Under the pieces are notes generated by a model. It did not search any database and was not told where the DNA came from. It saw only the letters and a program-made list of their open reading frames with translations. This document shows positions 7,453-12,400 of a stretch of DNA of 12,400 bases, one piece after another. A program made the position numbers and the translations under genes. Numbering within the stretch: the stretch's first letter is position 1; the number at the start of each line of letters is the position of its first letter. Origin of the DNA: JANXXV01 sp038230275 (GTDB taxonomy: Bacteria; Acidobacteriota; Terriglobia; Bryobacterales; Bryobacteraceae); assembly GCA_038230275.1 (NCBI GenBank), contig JBBRNO010000174.1:1-12400 (forward strand). Reading direction: 5' to 3'.

Positions 7453-9423
7453 ATGCGGAAACTTTGGCCTCTCGCCGGACTCTTATGCAGCTGCGTGTGC
7501 CATGCGGCGCTCCATCACATTTACGCCAGCGAACGGTCAGACGTTCTTGGCGGTGCGTCGTTCGGCGCGGCCGGCCCGTATGAGCGCATCGTGGGCAAGG
7601 CGTATTTCGTGATAGATCCGAAGCTGCCCGCCAATCGCATCATCCGCGATATCGATCTGGCGCCGAAGAATGCGGACGGCATGGTGGAATTCTCCGCCGA
7701 CCTCTACGTGCTAAAGCCGCGCGACCCCGCCAAGGGCAACGGCACTGTGCTGTTTGAGGTTTCAAATCGCGGCGGCAAGGGCATGCTCAGCATGTTCAAC
7801 CGCGCCAAGGCATCCCCCGATCCGCGCTCGGAAGAGGAATTCGGCGACCGGCTGCTGATGCAGGAAGGCTACACACTGGTTTGGCTGGGATGGCAGTTCG
7901 ATGTAATGGCATCGCCGCAACTGATGCGCAACTATGTCCCGGTGGCGAAGAATGTACCGGGCCTGGTGCGCGCCGAATTCGTACCCGATCACAAAGCGGA
8001 TAGTTGGCTGCTGGCCGACCGTATTCACGCCGCGTTTCCGGTGATGGACGTCAAGGATCCAAGCATTCAACTAACGGTACGCGACACGAACGAGGGCCCG
8101 CGCCGCGTGGTTGCGCGCGAAAAATGGAACTTCGCGGACTCCACTCACATCTCCGTGCCGAATGGCTTCGAGCTGGCCAAAATCTACGAAGTGGTTTACA
8201 AGTCGCAGGATTCGCCCATCGCCGGCCTTGGCCTGGCCGGAGTCCGCGATTTGATATCGTTTCTGAAATACGGAAGCGCAGAGACGTTGCTGGCCGATCA
8301 GCGGCGCTTCATCAAGCGCGCCATCGGCTTCGGAACATCGCAAAGTGGACGCGTCCTGCGAACGTTTCTTTACGACGGCTTTAACGCCGACGAGAAGAAT
8401 CGCCGCACCTTTGATGCCCTCTGGCCGCACGTTGGCGGCGCCGGGCGAGGCGCCTTCAACCAACGCTTCGCGCAGCCTTCCCGCGACGGTCAACCGTTCG
8501 CCAACTTCTTCTACCCGGTGGACATGTTCCCGTTCACCGATCTGGATGAGACAGATGACGGTATGACCGACGGGATTCTCGCGCGTGCCACCGCGGCCAA
8601 CGTCGTGCCCAAGCTGTTCCTCTCCAACGGGTCCTTCGAATATTGGGGGCGCGCGGCCGCCTTGATCCACATCACACCCGATGGAAAAGCGGACGCGCCG
8701 CTGGGCAAGGACACTCGCGTTTACTACAACACTGCCGCGCAACATGGTCCAGGCTCTTTTCCGCCGAAGCGCACTAATACACGCAATCTGAGCGATCCGC
8801 TGGATTATCGCTATCAAATGCGCGGCCTGCTGGCTGCGCTGCAAGCATGGGTGAAGGACAACAAGGAGCCTCCGCCGTCGAAGTATCCTCTCATTGCAAG
8901 CAATCAATTGGTGCCGCTCAAGAAGCTCGCATTCCCGAAGATCGGGATCGAAGTTCCGTATCGTGCGCACGGCGCCTATCATCTGGACTTCGGCCCTGAG
9001 TTTCGAACCACCGGAGTTGCCACCATCGAGCCGCCTAACCTAGGCAAGCCGTTCCCGGTGATGGTGCCGCAGGTGGATGCGGACGGCAACGAAATCGCCG
9101 GCATCCGGCTGCCCGAAGTGCAGGTTCCCCTCGGCACCTATACCGGCTGGAATCATCGCGCCCCCAGCCTGGGCGCACCGAATGAGATGATCGCGTTTAT
9201 CGGTTCCTTTGTGCCTTTCGCCCGCACCAAGGCGGAGCGGTTAAAGGCCAAGGATCCGCGGCCATCGCTCGAAGAACGCTACCGCGACCGGCAGGATTAC
9301 CTCGCCAAAATCGCCGCCGCCGGCAAAGCGCTGGCGCAGCAGGGCTACGTTTTGGAAGCAGATCTGCCGTCGCTCAATGAACGCGCCCAGCAGCAGTGGG
9401 TTTATTTCGCGGCACGGAAATAG
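7453..9423 (+). CDS. Secreted alpha/beta-hydrolase domain protein
   Basis: 656 residues starting 21 nt after tsaD. Residues 1-19 look like a Sec signal peptide (MRKLWPLAGLLCSCVCHAA). A lipobox is imperfect, so export by signal peptidase I is more likely than lipidation. The body resembles the large 'alpha/beta hydrolase domain' family common in Acidobacteria and Proteobacteria. The nucleophile elbow is probably G-T-S-Q-S-G-R at 294-300, with S296 in the elbow position, followed by a family-like HVGGAGRGAFNQRF at 326-339. A conserved C-terminal segment has GTYTGWNHRAPSLGAPNE and GSFVPFARTKAER. The substrate is unknown; an esterase- or lactonase-like hydrolase is the natural guess, but the acid and catalytic His cannot be assigned from sequence alone. 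No clear Shine-Dalgarno precedes the ATG. It may be cotranscribed with tsaD, though there is no obvious functional link. Confidence 0.85.
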   Translation: MRKLWPLAGLLCSCVCHAALHHIYASERSDVLGGASFGAAGPYERIVGKAYFVIDPKLPANRIIRDIDLAPKNADGMVEFSADLYVLKPRDPAKGNGTVLFEVSNRGGKGMLSMFNRAKASPDPRSEEEFGDRLLMQEGYTLVWLGWQFDVMASPQLMRNYVPVAKNVPGLVRAEFVPDHKADSWLLADRIHAAFPVMDVKDPSIQLTVRDTNEGPRRVVAREKWNFADSTHISVPNGFELAKIYEVVYKSQDSPIAGLGLAGVRDLISFLKYGSAETLLADQRRFIKRAIGFGTSQSGRVLRTFLYDGFNADEKNRRTFDALWPHVGGAGRGAFNQRFAQPSRDGQPFANFFYPVDMFPFTDLDETDDGMTDGILARATAANVVPKLFLSNGSFEYWGRAAALIHITPDGKADAPLGKDTRVYYNTAAQHGPGSFPPKRTNTRNLSDPLDYRYQMRGLLAALQAWVKDNKEPPPSKYPLIASNQLVPLKKLAFPKIGIEVPYRAHGAYHLDFGPEFRTTGVATIEPPNLGKPFPVMVPQVDADGNEIAGIRLPEVQVPLGTYTGWNHRAPSLGAPNEMIAFIGSFVPFARTKAERLKAKDPRPSLEERYRDRQDYLAKIAAAGKALAQQGYVLEADLPSLNERAQQQWVYFAARK

Positions 9424-9443
9424 CCGGGTGTTACCATCGAGCC

Positions 9444-10277
9444 ATGGGCCCTAACATGGGTGGTGAGCAGCCGAAGCTGCCAATCCCCGGAGTTCGTAAT
9501 CTGATCGCAGTCGGTTCCGGTAAGGGTGGCGTAGGCAAGACCACCGTTGCCGTCAATCTGGCGCTGGCGCTGGCGCATCTTGGCTTCAAGACAGGACTGC
9601 TGGACGCCGATGTGTATGGACCGAACGTGCCGTTGATGATGGGCATTCGCGACCAGCCGGAAGCCTCCGGCGAGCGCATCCGGCCGCTGGAACAATACGG
9701 ACTGAAGCTGATGTCGATGGGCTTTCTGAACCCTGGCGACAAGCCGCTGGTGTGGCGCGGCCCGATGTTGAACAGCGTGATTCAACAGTTCCTGCGCGGT
9801 GTGGATTGGGGCGACCTGGATTATCTGGTGATCGATCTGCCGCCCGGCACTGGCGATGTCCAGTTGACGCTGATCCAGACGGCTCCAGTAACCGGCGCTA
9901 TCATTGTGACCACTCCTTCGGAGGTGTCGCTGGAAGATGCCCGCAAAGCGGTACTGATGTTTAAGCAGGTGCGCGTGCCCGTGCTCGGCATCGTCGAGAA
10001 CATGAGCTACATGATCGCGCCGGTATCGAAGGAACGGATCGACGTGTTCGGGCAAGGTGGCGGAAAGCGGACCGCGGCTGTGATGGGCGTGCCTTTTTTG
10101 GCCGAACTACCGCTGGACCCGCAGGTGCGCATCGGTGGCGATTCGGGCCGGCCCATCGTTTTGAACGGCGAGAGTGATGGAAACGCCGCAGGCTTTATCC
10201 AATTGGCGAAGACGATGATTGAAGGCTTGGCGGCAAGCGGCGGACCGAAGGGGCCGTCGATTGTTATTGAAGATTAG
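9444..10277 (+). CDS. mrp: Mrp/NBP35-type P-loop ATPase lacking the CxxC cluster motif
   Basis: 277 residues from the ATG at 9444; an ATG four codons later (9456) is equally possible, and a longer GTG start at 9396 overlaps the previous gene in another frame. The protein has the deviant Walker A motif GSGKGGVGKTT at about residues 24-34, a switch region GLLDADVYGPNVPLMMG, and DYLVIDLPPGTGDVQLTL. These place it firmly in the Mrp/ApbC/NBP35 family, whose members act as iron-sulfur cluster carriers or assembly factors as dimers. The N-terminal DUF59 domain found in many bacterial Mrp proteins is absent. Where typical members have C-x-x-C after ENMSY, this one reads ENMSYMIAPVSKERIDVFG, so both cluster-binding cysteines are missing. 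The rest of the C-terminal region (GQGGGKRTAAVMGVPFLAEL, then DSGRPIV) is normal. Function as a classical cluster carrier is therefore uncertain. Confidence 0.93.
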   Translation: MGPNMGGEQPKLPIPGVRNLIAVGSGKGGVGKTTVAVNLALALAHLGFKTGLLDADVYGPNVPLMMGIRDQPEASGERIRPLEQYGLKLMSMGFLNPGDKPLVWRGPMLNSVIQQFLRGVDWGDLDYLVIDLPPGTGDVQLTLIQTAPVTGAIIVTTPSEVSLEDARKAVLMFKQVRVPVLGIVENMSYMIAPVSKERIDVFGQGGGKRTAAVMGVPFLAELPLDPQVRIGGDSGRPIVLNGESDGNAAGFIQLAKTMIEGLAASGGPKGPSIVIED

Positions 10278-10298
10278 CTAGACTGGCGCCGCCAACTA

Positions 10299-11165
10299 AT
10301 GAGCATCGCGGAACTCCACGGAAAGCTTTCACCTGATTCGGCAAATGATCGACAGGAAGACCTTCTTACTTCTGATGCCTTCGGCACAATGTATTACGCC
10401 GGATGGCAGCACGGTTTCCTGACCTGGCTGCTCTCCGCAAAGGCCGTCACAGCGAAGCCTCCCAAGATTTCTGAGGTTTTGGGACTTGATGATGCTCGGT
10501 CCGTGCAATCGATCAAGTACAGTTTTTGGCCCACCCTGATCAATGGAAGAGAACCCGATGTCGCTCTTTGCTTCGAGTTGATAAACCATTCTTACAGCAT
10601 CTTAGTCATCGAGATCAAATATCTTTCGGGTCTCAGTAATTATTCGGTTGAGGAAGCGATAGACGATCCGGATCGTAGCGGGCACCAGCTGGTAAATCAA
10701 CTACAGGGAATCACCGCCACTGATCCTTGTGAGTTGCTGCGGTCGTGGTTCGGTATCGAGGTTCCGAAATCAACCAATGTGCCTGTCGCCCATTTATTGA
10801 TTACCGCTGACTATCAACTCCCTTACGTAACTTATTCTGAGGTTCGTCACTGGTTTTCCAGAAGTTGCACAAATGAGTTGGTTTGTCCGGTGTATTGGCT
10901 GAGTTGGCGGACTCTCGCGTCGTATCTCAGACCCGCAGCGGAGCGTGCTGAAGTTGGCGCCACGCTCCTCATACAGGACTTGATCCGATTGCTGGAGCGC
11001 AAAGAACTCACGAACGATCCGTTCGAAGGATTTATCAAATTGGAGTGGCCATCCAGCAATGGGCTTGCCAGTTTCTGGAAACACGAAAGGTGGTTCCAAA
11101 CTACGCGAGATAGCTCGATAGCCGGTCCGGCATTGGAGGGATCATTTTGGAAGCACTACCGATAA
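10299..11165 (+). CDS. PD-(D/E)XK nuclease-like protein
   Basis: 288 residues; I do not recognise a named family. The likely nuclease core has E20 in RQEDLLTSDAFGTM, D87 in NGREPDVALCFEL, E105 and K107 in ILVIEIKYLSG, and Q130/Q134 in HQLVNQLQG. The order E, (P)D, ExK, Q with 17 residues between D87 and E105 on adjacent hydrophobic strands fits the PD-(D/E)XK phosphodiesterase fold used by restriction and repair nucleases. The C-terminal half is mixed, with LIRLLERKELTNDPFEGF near residues 229-245. There is no signal peptide or membrane segment, so it should be cytoplasmic. The start ATG is 21 nt after mrp and has no clear Shine-Dalgarno. Its base composition is lower in GC than the neighbours, suggesting transfer. 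It overlaps the next gene by 19 nt. The fold call is moderate; activity and target are unknown. Confidence 0.7.
   Translation: MSIAELHGKLSPDSANDRQEDLLTSDAFGTMYYAGWQHGFLTWLLSAKAVTAKPPKISEVLGLDDARSVQSIKYSFWPTLINGREPDVALCFELINHSYSILVIEIKYLSGLSNYSVEEAIDDPDRSGHQLVNQLQGITATDPCELLRSWFGIEVPKSTNVPVAHLLITADYQLPYVTYSEVRHWFSRSCTNELVCPVYWLSWRTLASYLRPAAERAEVGATLLIQDLIRLLERKELTNDPFEGFIKLEWPSSNGLASFWKHERWFQTTRDSSIAGPALEGSFWKHYR
11135..11140 (+). promoter_or_regulatory. Strong Shine-Dalgarno supporting a TTG start
   Basis: GGAGGG lies 6 nt before the TTG at 11147, inside the 3' end of the upstream nuclease-like gene. No other start codon close by has such a site, and the first in-frame ATG lies 36 codons further in, so it decides the start of the 192-aa gene. 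Confidence 0.7.
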
Positions 11166-11725
11166 ATAATGGCAAGAAGACCATCGAGGTTGTTCAATTC
11201 ATCGACACACTGTTCAAGGACATCTCGCATCTCTTGAACGCGGTGGACCAAGGAATGCAGTCGCTTTCGTTGACGTCGCTATGGGGTACCGCCTGCTACT
11301 TCAGTGCCTCAAGAGCAGTCGCCTTACCGTCAAATTGGATGCCCCACGTCTTTACGAGAGTGTATGTCCCGGTCAACAACAATAGGGACTACGCTCGATT
11401 CGCATTTTTCAACGTCTATTTGTCGCCCAAGCATCTTAACGAGCCAGTTGCCATTTGGGGTACAGCCAAACGGAGACAGTTGGTAGAGTTTTACCCTATT
11501 TGGAACAATCGAATACTGGCGTCGGGAGGCCCTTCGTTCTTACGAAAGGCAACAGTTGATTCCTTGACCGCCACGGCGGACGTACCGGAAATCTTTGAGC
11601 ATTTCGAGTACGCGGCTAGGCCTTTGTTGATGCTGGACAGCGCAGACGTGGTCTCAACGCTTGTTGTGCAACCACTCTCGATCTATTCTGATTTTGCCGT
11701 CACCCTAATTGAGGACCTGCCCTGA
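11147..11725 (+). CDS. Uncharacterised 192-aa protein paired with the nuclease-like gene
   Basis: I do not recognise this protein. It begins at TTG within the last 19 nt of the upstream gene, behind a strong GGAGGG, so the two are very probably translationally coupled and expressed together. The first 45 residues look helical (TIEVVQFIDTLFKDISHLL). The middle alternates hydrophobic and polar residues in a way that suggests beta strands: HVFTRVYVPVNN at 67-78, ARFAFFNVYLSP at 83-94, EPVAIWGTAKRRQLVEF at 99-115. A second helical segment (DVPEIFEHFEYAARPLLML) lies near 145-163. There is no signal peptide, transmembrane helix, cysteine cluster or obvious catalytic motif. Like its partner it has lower GC than the flanking genes. 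It could be a partner, inhibitor or sensor for the nuclease-like protein; this is inferred only from gene arrangement. Confidence 0.75.
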   Translation: MEALPINNGKKTIEVVQFIDTLFKDISHLLNAVDQGMQSLSLTSLWGTACYFSASRAVALPSNWMPHVFTRVYVPVNNNRDYARFAFFNVYLSPKHLNEPVAIWGTAKRRQLVEFYPIWNNRILASGGPSFLRKATVDSLTATADVPEIFEHFEYAARPLLMLDSADVVSTLVVQPLSIYSDFAVTLIEDLP

Positions 11726-11735
11726 GGCTTGTCCT

Positions 11736-11927
11736 TCAAGTGGTATATTTCAGAACGGCTGTGATGTGACCTTTTGTGATCTGTGGATGCGCAGCCAGAA
11801 TCTCTTCACTCGTTTCCCCGGCCCCCAACTTCTCGAGTACGAAATAGACCGGGATTCTCGTGCCTTTCAGGCAAGGCTTCCCCGTCATCACTTCCGGGCG
11901 GATCTCGATGTGCTTAGACAGTTCCAT
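11736..11927 (-). CDS. Short DUF433 antitoxin-like protein
   Basis: 63 residues from the ATG at 11927; an in-frame TTG at 11969 would add 14 Gly-rich residues inside sdhB and is less likely. The sequence ELSKHIEIRPEVMTGKPCLKG and the following TRIPVYFVLEKLGAGETS match DUF433, a small helix-turn-helix-like family often found as the antitoxin of a PIN-like (DUF5615) toxin. It ends at HITAVLKYTT, about ten residues short of what I recall for typical members. No toxin gene follows on this strand: the space beyond its stop is occupied by the 192-aa gene on the plus strand, 10 nt away, with no terminator between. It starts 5 nt after the sdhB stop, so it is probably transcribed from the succinate dehydrogenase operon. 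The family call is good; activity as an antitoxin is doubtful without a partner. Confidence 0.82.
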   Translation of the reverse strand: MELSKHIEIRPEVMTGKPCLKGTRIPVYFVLEKLGAGETSEEILAAHPQITKGHITAVLKYTT

Positions 11928-11932
11928 ACACG

Positions 11933-12400
11933 TTATTCCGCCACCGCCATATCCGGCCGCAAACTCCAACTCGCCCGCAAAAAATCCGCGTTCATCGCCG
12001 CAATCGCTTCCAGGCTAATTCCCTTGGGACAAACCGCCTCGCATTCGCCGATATTCGTACAGCTGCCAAACAACTCCGCATTCGCCTGCGCCACCATCCG
12101 CAGCGCCCGCTTCTTGCGCTCCGGTTGCCCTTGGGGCAACATCGCCAGGTGATGAATCTTCGCCCCGGTAAACAAGGCGGCCGACGCATTCGGACAAGCG
12201 GCCACGCAAGCGCCACAGCCAATGCATTGCGCAGAATCCATGGCCCGATCCGCATCCTGCTTTGGAATTGCGATCGCATTCCCATCCGGCGCGCTACCCG
12301 ACGGCACCGACACATATCCGCCGCTGGAGATAATCCGGTCGAACGCCGAACGGTTCACCGCCAGATCCTTCAGCACCGGAAAAGCACTGGCGCGCCACGG
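11933..12400 (-). CDS. sdhB: Succinate dehydrogenase/fumarate reductase iron-sulfur subunit, 5' truncated
   Basis: The frame is open to the right edge; 155 C-terminal residues are visible, beginning PWRASAFPVLKDLAVNRSAF. SdhB passes electrons from the flavoprotein subunit to the quinone site at the cytoplasmic membrane through three iron-sulfur clusters. The ferredoxin-like C-terminal domain is present: CIGCGACVAACPNAS carries the [4Fe-4S] ligands, and SCTNIGECEAVCPKGI the [3Fe-4S] ligands and the last [4Fe-4S] cysteine. The segment GGYVSVPSGSAPDGNAIAIP and LPQGQPERKKRALRMVAQ resemble the Bacteroidetes-type SdhB with its long linker rather than the E. coli type. The N-terminal [2Fe-2S] domain and presumably sdhA and sdhC lie outside the window. 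The TAA stop is followed after 5 nt by the DUF433 gene. Confidence 0.94.
   Translation of the reverse strand, partial: PWRASAFPVLKDLAVNRSAFDRIISSGGYVSVPSGSAPDGNAIAIPKQDADRAMDSAQCIGCGACVAACPNASAALFTGAKIHHLAMLPQGQPERKKRALRMVAQANAELFGSCTNIGECEAVCPKGISLEAIAAMNADFLRASWSLRPDMAVAE

Noticed and set aside
8071..8982. 303-aa open frame on the - strand
   Set aside because: Antisense to the hydrolase gene, with no recognisable domain and shadow-like composition.
9396..9443. Longer N-terminus for mrp from GTG at 9396
   Set aside because: It overlaps the end of the hydrolase gene and adds 16 residues unrelated to Mrp.
11711..11736. Inverted repeat GAGGAC / GTCCTT as a terminator of the cassette
   Set aside because: The stem is only six pairs with one G-T, the loop is 14 nt, and no T-tract follows on either strand.
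11736..11766. Frameshift explaining the short DUF433 C-terminus
   Set aside because: The alternative frame after LKY reads PLEGQASGQVLN and stops, and does not resemble the expected family tail, so a simple frameshift is not supported.
11709..12152. 147-aa open frame on the + strand
   Set aside because: It runs antisense through DUF433 and sdhB, both of which have clear family motifs on the other strand.

Overview
The window reads as a compact, GC-rich bacterial chromosome segment, most likely from an acidobacterium of the Solibacter/Bryobacter type. This assignment is an inference from several signals: a paired DUF1549/DUF1553 and DUF1501 system, an ECF sigma/anti-sigma pair with a zinc-binding N-terminus, a large secreted alpha/beta-hydrolase-domain protein, and a Bacteroidetes-like SdhB. 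Genes are tightly packed. No intergenic gap exceeds about 35 bases, and I saw no tRNA, rRNA, CRISPR array, IS element or convincing intrinsic terminator.

Left block (1-4439, + strand): a truncated DUF1549/DUF1553 protein, a Tat-exported DUF1501 protein, an ECF sigma factor and its membrane-anchored anti-sigma factor. Spacings are 8 nt, 1 nt and a 4-nt ATGA overlap, so the four look like one transcription unit. The first two are probably an exported enzyme pair, and the last two a regulator pair attached to it.

Middle block (4436-9423): corA and queA lie on the minus strand with nearly touching ends. corA meets the anti-sigma gene tail to tail through a shared CTAG. queA is divergent from tsaD across 33 bp, so two tRNA-modification genes (queuosine and t6A) share one small intergenic region. 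A secreted alpha/beta-hydrolase-domain protein follows tsaD.

Right block (9444-12400): an Mrp/NBP35-type P-loop ATPase lacks the usual C-terminal CxxC. It is followed by a lower-GC accessory stretch with a two-gene cassette: a PD-(D/E)XK nuclease-like protein and an unrecognised 192-aa partner that starts at TTG behind a strong Shine-Dalgarno inside the first gene. A short DUF433 antitoxin-like gene lies convergent to it on the minus strand, placed 5 nt after the end of a partial sdhB that runs off the right edge. The cassette between mrp and sdhB is the best candidate here for an undescribed system, possibly defensive. That role is a hypothesis only.
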